The notes: generated from the letters alone by a model not told the origin. A stretch of 46,291 nt of DNA from Eubacteriaceae bacterium (GCA_017405085.1 JAFRBB010000021.1:1-46291), one strand, 5' to 3'. Positions 34,580 to 43,750 are shown, numbered from the stretch's first letter. Numbers and translations are program-made.

Positions 34580-36376
34580 TTAAACGAGCCAATCGACAAA
34601 ACGGTATTTGGGGAAGTTTTTATTGATTCTCACAGTTAATCGAACCCCTGAGTCTTCATAGGTCTCGTCGATAATCATTGTTTGATCTTTGAGTTCAGCC
34701 AGACGTTTGCTCTCGCTGTATGGCATCAATAATGAGATGATCTCACCACTTTCATGGAGGATTTCATCAATGCGTGAGAGCAGGGTGTCAATGCCGTATC
34801 CGGTGCTCGCGGCAATTAAAACCGTCGGGATGTCTTGATGCCCGGCCTTTTGCTCAAGGCGTTTGATTTCTTCGGGACCTAATAAATCCGTTTTGTTTAA
34901 AACCAGAATCCGGGGAATGTGAATTGCTCCGATCTCTGACAGGACCTGTTCGGTAATGGCAGTATATTTGCCGCTTTCCGGTTGGGAGGCGTCGATTACG
35001 TGGAGCAGCAAATCCGCGTCCAAAGCTTCGGACAAAGTTGTTTTAAAGGCTGCGACCAAATCGTGGGGCAGTTTTTCGATAAAGCCGACGGTGTCTGACA
35101 GCACAAAACCGTTGCTATCTGTTTTGACCTGACGCGTCGTTGTGTCCAGGGTGACAAACAAATCATCGGCGATGACGGCATCCGCGGCGGTTAACACGTT
35201 AAACAATGTACTTTTGCCGGCGTTGGTATAACCGATGAGACTGACTCTGGGAATTTGAGATTTTTTTCGCCGTTTCGCACCTTCGGCGTGGGTTTTTTCC
35301 GCTCGGGAAAGTTGCTTATTGAGCTCGTCAATCTGTTTTCTGATATGACGTCTGTCGGTCTCCAGCTTTTTTTCGCCAGGGCCTCTTGTGCCGATGCCGC
35401 CGCCGGTGCGGGAGAGGACTTGACCGAGACCTTTTAGCCGGCTTAAACGATAGTGCTGCTGGGCCAGCTCAACTTGGAGTTTGCCTATCCGACTGGCAGC
35501 ATGCCTTGCGAAAATATCTAAAATGACCGTTGTTCGATCAATGACCTTTAACCCGGTCAATCCTTCGATATTGGCGATTTGTGAAGCGGTGAGCTCATCG
35601 TTGGCGACCAACAGCGCCGCGTCTTTATTTTGGGCAGCTCGGGATATTTCCGCAAGCTTGCCTTTACCCACATAGTACGCCGGGTCGATTTTTGGGCGGC
35701 TTTGCGTAAAAACAGCAACGACTTTTCCGTCGGCGGCTTCGGTGAGAGACTTTAGCTCAGCCATGGATTTGTCGATGTCAAGGCCATGGGACCAATTGGT
35801 GTCGACGCCGATGAGAATTGCCCGCTCACAATGGCGATCGGGCTCATCATAGAGAGCGTTGACTTTTCGATAGGCTTTGTCGGCGTCCTGCATGTTCCCT
35901 CTGATGTTGATATCGTTAAGTCCGGCAAGCCCGGATACAACCTCCGGCGTATATGTCAATCTGTCATTGACTATTTTGGGAAGGGCAATGCCGAAAAGCT
36001 TCGGTAAATCTTCGGAATCGGGAACGGCGACGGCAATCATGGCGGAAAGCCTTTTGTCTTTGGCGGCTGAGAGGTCTTCGCCGGACAAAAAAGGTGAACC
36101 GCCGGGATGGGTATGGATGACAATTTTTCGTGAAATGGACGATCTTCTGTCCGCAATATCAAAGGCTACGGTGCCGACGTCACCGACAAAAGCATTTTCG
36201 ATCATGCCGTTATCCGAGACGACGATAAGGACTTCCCTGTTCTCGATTCGGGTGAGTTCGGCAAGAAGGCTTAGAACGGTTTCGTCAATTACCGCGCCGT
36301 TTTCCATTTTGTGTCCGATGATGGCGTTAAGACGATTTTGAGAACTCCGGCGAATTCCGGAGACGTTGTTATTCAT
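34580..36376 (-). CDS. hflX: GTPase HflX with N-terminal JAMM-like extension
   Basis: HflX is a ribosome-associated GTPase that splits stalled or stressed ribosomes. The 598-residue protein has the usual HflX domain from about residue 185 (RAILIGVDTN, FTQSRPKIDPAYYVGKGK, GPGEKKLETDRR) and the G domain with G1 GYTNAGKST (382-390), G3 DTVGFI and G4 NKTD. The first 180 residues are an extension absent from E. coli HflX. It carries HTHP-(6)-S-G-E-D (H88, H90, S98, D101), the H-x-H-x7-S-x2-D spacing of JAMM/MPN metalloproteases, with E45 or E47 as possible upstream glutamate. Clostridial HflX proteins often have such an N-terminus; whether it is catalytic is unknown. ATG 36376 follows GAAGGAG. A minus-strand TATGAT box (36410-36405) is a possible promoter. 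Confidence 0.93.
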   Translation of the reverse strand: MNNNVSGIRRSSQNRLNAIIGHKMENGAVIDETVLSLLAELTRIENREVLIVVSDNGMIENAFVGDVGTVAFDIADRRSSISRKIVIHTHPGGSPFLSGEDLSAAKDKRLSAMIAVAVPDSEDLPKLFGIALPKIVNDRLTYTPEVVSGLAGLNDINIRGNMQDADKAYRKVNALYDEPDRHCERAILIGVDTNWSHGLDIDKSMAELKSLTEAADGKVVAVFTQSRPKIDPAYYVGKGKLAEISRAAQNKDAALLVANDELTASQIANIEGLTGLKVIDRTTVILDIFARHAASRIGKLQVELAQQHYRLSRLKGLGQVLSRTGGGIGTRGPGEKKLETDRRHIRKQIDELNKQLSRAEKTHAEGAKRRKKSQIPRVSLIGYTNAGKSTLFNVLTAADAVIADDLFVTLDTTTRQVKTDSNGFVLSDTVGFIEKLPHDLVAAFKTTLSEALDADLLLHVIDASQPESGKYTAITEQVLSEIGAIHIPRILVLNKTDLLGPEEIKRLEQKAGHQDIPTVLIAASTGYGIDTLLSRIDEILHESGEIISLLMPYSESKRLAELKDQTMIIDETYEDSGVRLTVRINKNFPKYRFVDWLV

Positions 36377-36793
36377 GCGTGCTCCTTCGGGGGTGCTTTT
36401 GATCTATCATAACACGTTGCGCGGGTATTGACGAGAGCGATTTTAAAAAATCATCGCGGTCATCCATGGATTGGGTCGATGAATGGTTTATTGAAGACCG
36501 GTGCTTTGCTTTTGTGATAAATTTTCAGACATTAAAATTTCTCCGATGAACACTATTCGTTTTTATAAAATGCGGCCACAACAAAAACGCCAATCACGAC
36601 ATGGCAATGGATTGTTAATAAACAAATTCGTCAACAACTCAGATAATGATCGCGTGCTATTTGATCTGCGGTTTAAATGAGGTAATTTTTTGCGTTTAGA
36701 AAACAAAATATGATAGCTCAAATTCTGATTTTTAGAGACATTTTAAAGAAAAGGGATGTATTTAATCATTGATTGCCAGAAAACCCGTTAAAA
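36377..36793. other. Gap between glyA terminator and hflX
   Basis: Contains the likely hflX promoter at its right-hand transcription side (36405-36410) and otherwise A+T-rich DNA. No gene, repeat or RNA motif recognised. Confidence 0.4.
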
Positions 36794-36840
36794 CGAAAAA
36801 TCACGCCGATTCCGGCTTTTCCGGATGAAATCGGCGTGAG
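36794..36840 (-). terminator. Terminator of glyA
   Basis: On the minus strand TCACGCCGA and TCGGCGTGA form the outer stem, with CCGG/CCGG inside, followed by TTTTT. Confidence 0.85.
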
Positions 36841-36896
36841 TCGTTTTTTTGATTGGCTTCGATATTGTTTAAAAGCGCAATATGATTGCTGACGGG

Positions 36897-38135
36897 TTAA
36901 ATCATGTCGGGATAAAGGGGATATTTGTCCGTTAAGCTTTTGACAAGAGCTCGGGCGGCATCAAGATCATGCACAATGAGGGCTTTTTCAAAAGCGTCGG
37001 CGATGACGGGCATATCTTCTTCCACGAGACCACGGGTGGTTACGGCCGGGGTGCCGACACGCACACCGCTGGCAATGGCGGGTTTTTGTTTGTCAAAAGG
37101 AATGGCGTTTTTGTTGGCGGTGATATTAACCTGCCCCAGCGTTTCGTCCGCTTCTTTGCCGGTCATGCCCACAGCCGACACATCGACGAGCATCAGGTGG
37201 TTGTCAGTGCCGCCGGAGACAATGCGAAATCCTTTGGCGACAAGGGCATCTGCCAGAACAGCGGCATTGGCGACGATTTGTTTTTGATAGGCTTTAAATT
37301 CGTCGGACATGGCTTCTTTAAGGGCGACGGCTTTGGCTGCAATGATATGCATCAAGGGGCCGCCTTGCGTGCCGGGGAAGACGGCTTTGTCGATGGCTTT
37401 GGCGTATTGTGCTTTGCAGAGAATGAGGCCGCCTCTGGGGCCGCGCAATGTCTTGTGGGTTGTCGTGGTGACGATGTCCGCATGGGGAACGGGTGAGGGA
37501 TGCGCACCCGCGGCGACGAGTCCGGCAATATGGGCCATATCGACCATAAAAATGACACCGGCGTCATGGCAGATGGCGCCAAGACGTTCAAAATCGATGG
37601 TGCGGGGATAGGCCGATGCACCGGCAACCAAAAGTTTCGGCTGATGTTCGGCAATGAGTGCCGCCACTTTGTCATAATTGATGGTCTCGGTGACGGGATC
37701 AACGCCATAGGAGACAAAATTAAAATATTTACCGGAAAAATTGACTTTTGAACCGTGGGTCAGATGTCCGCCATGATCAAGGGACATCCCCATCACCGTA
37801 TCTCCGGGATTTAAAAGGGCAAAATAGACGGCGGTGTTGGCCTGGGCGCCGGAATGGGGCTGGACATTGGCGTGTTCGGCGCCGAAAAGCGCTTTGGCGC
37901 GTTCAATACAAATGGTTTCGATTTGGTCGACATATTGGCATCCGCCGTAATAACGGGCGCCGGGAAGACCTTCGGCGTATTTGTTGGTTAGATGACTGCC
38001 CATGCAATCCAACACAGCTTCAGAAACAAAATTTTCGGAAGCAATGAGCTCCAAATGGCTTTGCTGACGTTTCAGTTCTTCCGCCATGACATTGTAAATT
38101 TCCGGATCCGACTGGCTAACGTGATTGTAACGCAT
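36897..38135 (-). CDS. glyA: Serine hydroxymethyltransferase
   Basis: GlyA converts serine and tetrahydrofolate to glycine and 5,10-methylene-tetrahydrofolate using pyridoxal phosphate, supplying one-carbon units. The 412-residue protein is full length and highly conserved: [54 protein letters not shown] and [13 protein letters not shown], whose lysine binds the cofactor. Ribosome site AAAGGAG precedes ATG. A minus-strand extended -10 box TG-A-TATAAT (38182-38174) lies about 40 bp upstream. Monocistronic, with its own terminator. Confidence 0.97.
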   Translation of the reverse strand: MRYNHVSQSDPEIYNVMAEELKRQQSHLELIASENFVSEAVLDCMGSHLTNKYAEGLPGARYYGGCQYVDQIETICIERAKALFGAEHANVQPHSGAQANTAVYFALLNPGDTVMGMSLDHGGHLTHGSKVNFSGKYFNFVSYGVDPVTETINYDKVAALIAEHQPKLLVAGASAYPRTIDFERLGAICHDAGVIFMVDMAHIAGLVAAGAHPSPVPHADIVTTTTHKTLRGPRGGLILCKAQYAKAIDKAVFPGTQGGPLMHIIAAKAVALKEAMSDEFKAYQKQIVANAAVLADALVAKGFRIVSGGTDNHLMLVDVSAVGMTGKEADETLGQVNITANKNAIPFDKQKPAIASGVRVGTPAVTTRGLVEEDMPVIADAFEKALIVHDLDAARALVKSLTDKYPLYPDMI

Positions 38136-38230
38136 TTGCTCTCCTTTTTGATGAGTAAAATGATAGTCTTTAGATTATATCATATGAAACAAAAATTGCG
38201 CCATATGGCATGATGATTTTTTACATCTTT

Positions 38231-38264
38231 AAAAATAAAAGCCCCTGATTTGTGTCAGAGGCTC
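38231..38264 (-). terminator. Terminator of the DUF6465-like gene
   Basis: On the minus strand GCCTCTGA and TCAGGGGC (one mismatch) form the stem, followed by TTTTATTTT. It lies directly upstream of the glyA promoter region. Confidence 0.75.
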
Positions 38265-38280
38265 TTATTGATAACGTTGA

Positions 38281-38577
38281 TTAAAGGGCAAATTTTCCTT
38301 CGACGTCATCATTAATGACGTAATATGCCATGGACTCATCGGCGTTGACATAAATTTTAATGTCTTTTAAATCACGGACGAGATTGCCCATTTCCTTTGT
38401 CCAGATTTCTTTGACGCGCAAAGGTAATTCATCGGCGGTTAAATCGTGGCCGATACCGTCGTGTTGATACTGAATGTGGACTTCAGATGTCACGCCTTTC
38501 AATTTTGCGGGTTTTTTAGCCGCAGTTTTCTTTCCGGCCTTTTTTTCGGCCGGTGCTGCTTTTTTTGTAGTTGCCAT
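38281..38577 (-). CDS. Small DUF6465-like protein with histone-H1-like Lys/Ala tail
   Basis: A 98-residue protein in two parts. Residues 1-30 are almost only Ala, Lys, Thr and Pro (KKAAPAEKKAGKK, then TAAKKPAK), resembling the tails of bacterial H1-like DNA-binding proteins. The rest (VTSEVHIQYQHDGIGHDLTA, then DIKIYVNADESMAYYVIND) is a compact domain that I recognise as DUF6465-like, seen in clostridia as the name applied to such small proteins. The basic tail suggests contact with DNA, RNA or another polyanion, but this is inference. ATG 38577 follows a strong AAAGGAGG; the longer frame to 38643 is ruled out by this ribosome site. The gene is monocistronic. Confidence 0.82.
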   Translation of the reverse strand: MATTKKAAPAEKKAGKKTAAKKPAKLKGVTSEVHIQYQHDGIGHDLTADELPLRVKEIWTKEMGNLVRDLKDIKIYVNADESMAYYVINDDVEGKFAL

Positions 38578-38787
38578 AACGACCTCCTTTTTGTTTGCCG
38601 AGAAATAATAAAAAATAATTGCAAATAAGACGGCAAACATCATTTAATAAAAATTTATATGTAAATTTACCACAAATGTAAAAAAATGTAAATACCTATT
38701 AAGAAATTTTTATGGTTGCTCAGCGAATCATCACTTATTTTCTAAAGTAACTGACTGTTCTGAACGCGAGGGATTGTGCCTTCGCGC

Positions 38788-38816
38788 TTGTGACAGACGC
38801 CGTATTCTGATATAAT
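38788..38816 (+). promoter_or_regulatory. Promoter of the 38867 gene
   Basis: TTGTGA (38788-38793), 17 bp, TATAAT (38811-38816), also with the extended -10 TG (38808-38809). Confidence 0.72.
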
Positions 38817-38866
38817 AATTAAAACAACTAGAGATGGTAAAAGCAAATTCTTAGTGAAGAAAAGGA

Positions 38867-40060
38867 ATGGATAATTATATGGATCGTTTTAACGAAGGTG
38901 AAATGACGCCTGAAGAAATATTAGAGATTATCAAAAAATTTAACAGCTTTTTAACATTGAAGGGACGTCCCTGCGTTTCCCTCAAAAGACAACTTGAGCG
39001 CCTTCCTGTTGCTGAACTGCGAGCGCTGTCAAGGGATTATCGGGTTGACGCGGCAGGACTGAAAAAAGCCGAATTGATTGATCAAATTTTTAACGCGATG
39101 GTTGAAGGGTCCGCGATCAAGGGCATGCTGCTCGCGTTGTCTCGAGAGACTCGGGATTTTTTGCTTCATGTCGCCAAGGAAAAAAACGGAAAATACGAAA
39201 CCGAAATGGAAAGCCCCGATTTATTTTACATGGCATTGCAATGGGGTTTAATGGGAATGTATCGCGAAGACGATCATTTTGTGTTTGTGGTGACAAAGGA
39301 AATGCGTGAAACATTGGAGAAGGTGATGGATGATGAGGACTTTGCCGAAATTCTGTATCAATACGAAACGTTAGAAATCACCTTGCATGCCTGCGTCAAT
39401 TTATACGGCATCATCAAACGCGAGGATGTCATTGATGTTTTTCAAAAATACTTTCCCGAAAACACCCTTCAGGAATCCGCCGATGAAATTTTGTCGGAAT
39501 TTATTACCGATCGTGATTGGGTGTGCGCTAAAGGGGGCTATCTGTGCTTTCCCTTTTTTGAGGAAGCACCGGATTCGGTTATTGATGAAAATTATCACAT
39601 CGCCAAATCCAACGGAAGATATTATCCCAGTTTTGATGATTTTATCCAATATTGTGATTTTGATTATGAAGAAGCATCAGAAGGCGCGGCGACACTTTTC
39701 GGTGTGTTAAATAATATCACCAGAGATGAGTTTCTCGCCGAAGAGATAATCAACTCGGCTGTTACGATTTTCCGAACCGGGGGAGACATCGAAGATTTTG
39801 ACGCGCTTTTGATAAATGAATGGATGGATGAAATCGGCGAAGAGAATTTTGCGTATGTTTCGGAGACTGCGGAGTTTTTCAGCGGCTTTGTGCATAGTTG
39901 GATTTATTGCGGTTATTCGTTCAACGATGTGTGCGGCGTACCCACAAAGCCGTCACTCAGTGTTATTGAGGGGGGCAAGCCCAGCCGGTCAGATTCAAAA
40001 AACGAGACCGATCAAGACCGACACCCCGATGATCATAAGCCGAAGCTGAGGTTGTTGTAA
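38867..40060 (+). CDS. Unknown protein with SAP/Rho-N-like N-terminal segment
   Basis: A 397-residue soluble, acidic protein that I do not recognise. Residues 45-80 (LPVAELRALSRDYRVDAAGL followed by KKAELIDQIF) match the pattern of SAP or Rho N-terminal domains, short helix-extended-helix folds that bind nucleic acid. The body (80-330) is mostly helical with many Phe, Tyr, Glu and Asp. The C-terminus (GGKPSRSDSKNETDQDRHP) is a short charged disordered tail. Start is ambiguous: AAAGGA touches ATG 38867, while ATG 38879 is 12 bp away. It has its own promoter and a terminator about 90 bp after the stop. A nucleic-acid-linked role is possible but unsupported beyond the short N-terminal match. Confidence 0.75.
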   Translation: MDNYMDRFNEGEMTPEEILEIIKKFNSFLTLKGRPCVSLKRQLERLPVAELRALSRDYRVDAAGLKKAELIDQIFNAMVEGSAIKGMLLALSRETRDFLLHVAKEKNGKYETEMESPDLFYMALQWGLMGMYREDDHFVFVVTKEMRETLEKVMDDEDFAEILYQYETLEITLHACVNLYGIIKREDVIDVFQKYFPENTLQESADEILSEFITDRDWVCAKGGYLCFPFFEEAPDSVIDENYHIAKSNGRYYPSFDDFIQYCDFDYEEASEGAATLFGVLNNITRDEFLAEEIINSAVTIFRTGGDIEDFDALLINEWMDEIGEENFAYVSETAEFFSGFVHSWIYCGYSFNDVCGVPTKPSLSVIEGGKPSRSDSKNETDQDRHPDDHKPKLRLL

Positions 40061-40151
40061 TCAATCGGCGGTCGCCATCGAGATTTGCTGAATGTCAACT
40101 TCAGGAAAACCAATAGAAAAAACAATGAGTCCGGGAAATACTTAGTTTTTT

Positions 40152-40196
40152 AATAAGCCATTTTGCGAATTGAAAAGTGGCTTATTTTGTTTTTTT
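40152..40196 (+). terminator. Terminator of the 38867 gene
   Basis: AATAAGCCA (40152-40160) pairs with TGGCTTATT (40178-40186), extended by TTTT/AAAA, then a T-rich tract. Confidence 0.82.
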
Positions 40197-40199
40197 GTA

Positions 40200-40580
40200 A
40201 GCTTTTGAAAAACGGATTATGTCTTAGAAAATAGTGATAAGCAATTGCATTAAAACAATAGAAAATACAGGTTTCCTCTTCCGATAGGATATACATGATT
40301 TTGGGAAACAATAAAAACCGAATCATTGATCCTGCTGATCAAAAAAAAGAATATATAAAACGGCTTTAAAAGATCTCGGCGTTGTATTGGAGGAAAAAGC
40401 AAATAAAGCCAATATAATGGCCTTATAATAGAAAATATAATAAAAACAAAAATGGACAGAAATAAATATTGAAAATAAAGATATAATTCAACAAAGCCAT
40501 AATATTAGATTTAAAGCCTTTTGACTTTGGATAACTGGAATTTATTAAAGCTATCGCTGTTGGGTTCTCATATTAACGAT
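40200..40580. other. A+T-rich gap with possible decayed coding sequence
   Basis: Markedly A+T-rich. A plus-strand frame from about 40294 (MILGNNKNRIIDPADQ onward) stops after 24 codons, and a -1 shift at that point continues for some 20 codons (KDLGVVLEEKANKANIMAL). This could be the wreck of a small gene, but no family is recognisable. Another 62-codon frame at 40521 overlaps the gltA terminator and is probably accidental. Confidence 0.35.
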
Positions 40581-40582
40581 GA

Positions 40583-40618
40583 TAAAAAAGCGCCAAACCA
40601 CTATATTGGCTTGGCGCT
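40583..40618 (-). terminator. Probable terminator of the marR-gltA operon
   Basis: On the minus strand AGCGCCAA and TTGGCGCT form the stem with a 14-nt loop, followed by TTTTTT. It lies about 240 bp past the gltA stop codon, and I see no closer terminator. Confidence 0.65.
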
Positions 40619-40856
40619 GATTGTTCTGGATTTGTCCGGCCGATATAACCGGGTTCTGATTGCCGGCTTGTCGACGATATCCAAAAATGCTGCGTTTAAT
40701 ACGTTATGACCTTTTTCCTGCGGGTTCTAGAGAAGACAGGACGCCAAAGTGAAACGGTATAATGGTATCCGTTTAAAATGGACTTAAAGCCAATTTGAAT
40801 TATGCCGAACAATCTTTGATGTTCTAATATGATTTGATCCGTCTTTACTATCGGAC

Positions 40857-42215
40857 TTATGATCTTCCGGAAAAGTCGACATAGGTGCGTTCTTGCATGA
40901 TGCTTTGATACGCGGGACGCATAATTTTGTCAGTGTTGACCAGTTCTTCAATGCGGTGGGCACTCCATCCGACAATGCGGGCAATGGCAAACATCGGTGT
41001 GAAAAGCTCCTTGGGAATACCGAGCATGCTATAGACAAAACCGCTGAAGAAGTCAACGTTGACACAGACACCTTTATATATTTTTCGATTTTTTGTGATC
41101 AGTTCCTGGCCTTTGGACTCAACGGTGGTATAAAAATTGTACTCATCATGAAGACCTTTTTCCACTGATAATTCCTCAACAAAAGAACGGAAGATGCGCG
41201 CTCTTGGATCTGACAGGGAATAGACGGCATGCCCCAGACCGTAGATCAAGCCCTTATGATCAAAGGCTTCTTTGTTTAATATTTTTTCGAGATAGTTTCC
41301 GATGGCTTCTTCATCTTTTGTGTCGCTTACATGAGCTTTGATGTCGGCCATCATGTCAACCACTTTGATATTGGCGCCGCCGTGCTTGGGGCCTTTCAAT
41401 GAAGAGAGCGCCGCGGCAATGACGGAATAGGTGTCCGAGCCGGCAGAGGAGACCAATCTTGTGGTGAAGGTTGAGTTGTTGCCGCCGCCGTGTTCCATGT
41501 GCAGGATGAGAGCCAGATCAAGAACATGGGCTTCAAGTTCGGTATACTTTTGATCGGGGCGAAGCATCTGCAAAATGTTCTCCGCGGTGGATAGCTCTTC
41601 TTTAGGCCGATGAATATAGAGACTTTGGTCGTTGAGATAGTGATTGTAAGCATGAAAACCGTAAACAGCCAACATGGGGAATTCGCTGATCAAAGCGATA
41701 CATTGTCTGAGCACATTGTCAAGGGAAAGGCTGGATGCGCGATCGTCATAGGACGCAAGGGTCAAAACGGATCGCGTCATGGAGTTCATGAGGTCTTTTG
41801 TCGGTGCTTTCATAATCACATCACGAGTAAAGTTGGTTGGCAGAGAACGGGCCGCAACCAGGACTTCGTTAAAATCGGCTTGGGCTTTCACAGTGGGCAA
41901 TTCGCCGAAAAGCAACAGATAAGCGATTTCCTCAAAGCCGTAACGTTTTCCTCTTAGGTTTTTGACAAGATCCTTGATATTATATCCCCGATACCAAAGA
42001 TTGCCTTCGCAGGGTGTCTTGATTCCATCGATCATTTTTGAGCCTTCCACGCGGGAGATGCCCGTCAAGCCGACGAGAACGCCTTTTCCTGTTTTGTCCC
42101 GAAGTCCGCGATTGACTTCATATTCATCAAAATAATGAGCGGGTATTTTATCACTTTTTTCGCAAATGTCGGCGTATTTTTGAGTAAAGTCATTGAGCGT
42201 TATATTTGATTTCAT
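40857..42215 (-). CDS. gltA: Citrate synthase (citrate/2-methylcitrate synthase type)
   Basis: Condenses oxaloacetate with acetyl-CoA to citrate. The 452-residue protein carries the citrate synthase fold: LHMEHGGGNNSTFTTR, the catalytic histidine in GPKHGGAN, the second histidine in GLGHAVYSLSDPRA and the catalytic aspartate in NVDFFSGFVY. The motif GHAVY replaces the GHRVY of the E. coli and pig enzymes, a variant I associate with a Firmicutes subgroup. In an anaerobe the enzyme most likely serves glutamate synthesis; 2-methylcitrate synthesis is a possible alternative. Ribosome site AAAGGAGG precedes ATG. The marR gene lies 37 bp upstream on the same strand, so gltA is probably the regulated partner of that operon. 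Confidence 0.9.
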   Translation of the reverse strand: MKSNITLNDFTQKYADICEKSDKIPAHYFDEYEVNRGLRDKTGKGVLVGLTGISRVEGSKMIDGIKTPCEGNLWYRGYNIKDLVKNLRGKRYGFEEIAYLLLFGELPTVKAQADFNEVLVAARSLPTNFTRDVIMKAPTKDLMNSMTRSVLTLASYDDRASSLSLDNVLRQCIALISEFPMLAVYGFHAYNHYLNDQSLYIHRPKEELSTAENILQMLRPDQKYTELEAHVLDLALILHMEHGGGNNSTFTTRLVSSAGSDTYSVIAAALSSLKGPKHGGANIKVVDMMADIKAHVSDTKDEEAIGNYLEKILNKEAFDHKGLIYGLGHAVYSLSDPRARIFRSFVEELSVEKGLHDEYNFYTTVESKGQELITKNRKIYKGVCVNVDFFSGFVYSMLGIPKELFTPMFAIARIVGWSAHRIEELVNTDKIMRPAYQSIMQERTYVDFSGRS

Positions 42216-42252
42216 TTGATTTCCTCCTTTTCATTTTAAAAGGGCGATTGGT

Positions 42253-42711
42253 TTAAATATGGTTTTTGGGGTGTTTTAACAAGTAAAGAGATCTCATTTG
42301 ATAAATAATATTATCCAGAGATTGATCAAGCATGACGAAATTTTCGTGGTCGATGTCATCGGCGATGTCATGCTTTAGTTTTGTTTTAATCTTCAAAAAA
42401 GATGTCAAAATGGGCTCGGCATTGTCGGAAAGTCCCAGATCGACTCGACGCATGTCGTCTGGATCGGGTTTAAGCACAAGATAGCCTTTGCTTTTTAGGT
42501 GATCGACAGATTTGGATACAAGAGATTTGGAAAGGCCCAAAGACTCGGAAATATCCCTAGCGTTTACGGTTCCTTCACTATCGTCAATCAAAGAGAGAAT
42601 GCGCAGTTCTGTTAGGTTTAGACCGGTCTTTTTTGTGATGGGCTTGCAATATTGCTCTGAAATCTTATGATAGAGTCGACCGGCAAGCAATATTTTGTGT
42701 ATGGTTTTCAT
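42253..42711 (-). CDS. MarR-family transcriptional regulator
   Basis: A 152-residue winged-helix repressor of the MarR family. The core reads TGLNLTELRILSLIDDSEGT, then ARDISESLGLSKSLVSKSVDHL (helix-turn-helix) and GYLVLKPDPDDMRRVDLGLS (wing), with dimerisation helices at both ends. ATG 42711 is preferred over GTG 42717 because GGAG is then 5 bp upstream. It is the first gene of a two-gene unit with gltA. A perfect-looking inverted repeat lies between promoter and start codon, so autorepression together with gltA is likely. The inducing ligand is unknown. Confidence 0.9.
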   Translation of the reverse strand: MKTIHKILLAGRLYHKISEQYCKPITKKTGLNLTELRILSLIDDSEGTVNARDISESLGLSKSLVSKSVDHLKSKGYLVLKPDPDDMRRVDLGLSDNAEPILTSFLKIKTKLKHDIADDIDHENFVMLDQSLDNIIYQMRSLYLLKHPKNHI

Positions 42712-42730
42712 ATTCACTCCATATTTATAA

Positions 42731-42754
42731 CAATGATAAGTTAGTTTACCATTG
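42731..42754. promoter_or_regulatory. Candidate MarR operator
   Basis: CAATGATAA-GTTAGT-TTACCATTG: nine-base arms with one mismatch, the size and spacing typical of MarR sites. It lies downstream of the marR promoter and 20 bp before the start codon, so a bound repressor would block transcription of marR-gltA. Confidence 0.6.
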
Positions 42755-42767
42755 AACTATTAATTTC

Positions 42768-42796
42768 ATTTTAAACTATTTTTTGTGAGACGTCAA
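42768..42796 (-). promoter_or_regulatory. Promoter of marR-gltA
   Basis: On the minus strand TTGACG (42796-42791), 17 bp, TAAAAT (42773-42768). Confidence 0.75.
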
Positions 42797-42911
42797 TCAT
42801 TTTTACTTTTATGAGAAAAAGTATTGTGATATAAATAGATAATAATAGGCATTTTAACTTATCCAACAGGGGAATGCCTTGCAATTTATAATCAAAAGAA
42901 AGAGAAATAAG

Positions 42912-43556
42912 ATGAACGACAGATTACGACAACAAATTGACTTTTTATCGGTATTGGATCGGGAAAAACAAATTGAACGTCAAACAAGGCTGACCGATGG
43001 CAGCAGGCGTGAAAATGATGCCGAGCACGCTTGGCATTTGGCGGTTTCGGCTTTGATTCTGGCTGAATATGCCAATGAGGCCATTGATGTTTTTAAAACC
43101 GTCGCGATGCTGCTTTTTCACGATGTGGTGGAAATCGAAGCCGGAGACACCTATGCGTATGATATCGAAGGTCAAAAAACACAAAAAGAACGAGAGCAAA
43201 AAGCGGCAGATCACTTATACGGCATGCTCCCAAAGGATCAAGCCCAAAAATTCCGCGCCCTTTGGGATGAGTTTGAAAGCGGGGATACACCGGAGGCTCG
43301 ATTCGCCAGAGCCCTTGACCGATTTCAACCGACGATGCAAAATGTTGCCCAGGACGGCCGGGACTGGCGGGCAAGGGGTGTTAAGCTTGGACCGATGCTC
43401 GCGCGAAACGAGGCCACCGGTCAGGGTTCCGAAATCCTTTGGGACGTGAGTTTAAATGAATGGATTCTTCCCAATGTCCGGAATGGGAATATTGTTGACG
43501 ACAGGGTCACAGGCAACCAGTCAATTGACGTACAGTTAATGGGTGATGAAAACTAA
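42912..43556 (+). CDS. HD-domain hydrolase, YfbR/HDDC2-like nucleotidase
   Basis: A 214-residue HD-domain protein. It shows RENDAEHAWHLAVSALIL (first metal histidine), LLFHDVVEIEAGDTYAYD (the HD pair with following Glu/Asp), and ALDRFQPTMQN near the end. This order is that of the HD_3 group, which includes the 5'-deoxynucleotidase YfbR and the HDDC2 proteins, so a nucleoside monophosphate phosphatase is likely. The sequence from LNEWILPNVRN on is a family-divergent tail. ATG 42912 is preferred for its fit to homologues; TTG 42879 has a better ribosome site (AGGGGA), so the protein may be 11 residues longer. An extended -10 TG-A-TATAAA (42827-42835) lies upstream. Confidence 0.85.
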   Translation: MNDRLRQQIDFLSVLDREKQIERQTRLTDGSRRENDAEHAWHLAVSALILAEYANEAIDVFKTVAMLLFHDVVEIEAGDTYAYDIEGQKTQKEREQKAADHLYGMLPKDQAQKFRALWDEFESGDTPEARFARALDRFQPTMQNVAQDGRDWRARGVKLGPMLARNEATGQGSEILWDVSLNEWILPNVRNGNIVDDRVTGNQSIDVQLMGDEN

Positions 43557-43750
43557 CGGGTGTCATCAAAACGGCGTTTTTTAGAACAATTAATCTAAGG
43601 GTAAACGTATAACGGCATGCTCATGGATTATCTTATATTTGATAAAACATCTGTGTCTTAGATGTTTCACAATACCCTTCGTCAAAGAAAAATGTTTCCG
43701 ATAGAACAATTCTGATGTTCCATCGCAAAGAAATAGAAATAAATGATGCC

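Noticed and set aside
40521..40709. 62-codon plus-strand frame
   Set aside because: It overlaps the minus-strand terminator hairpin of gltA and has no ribosome site.
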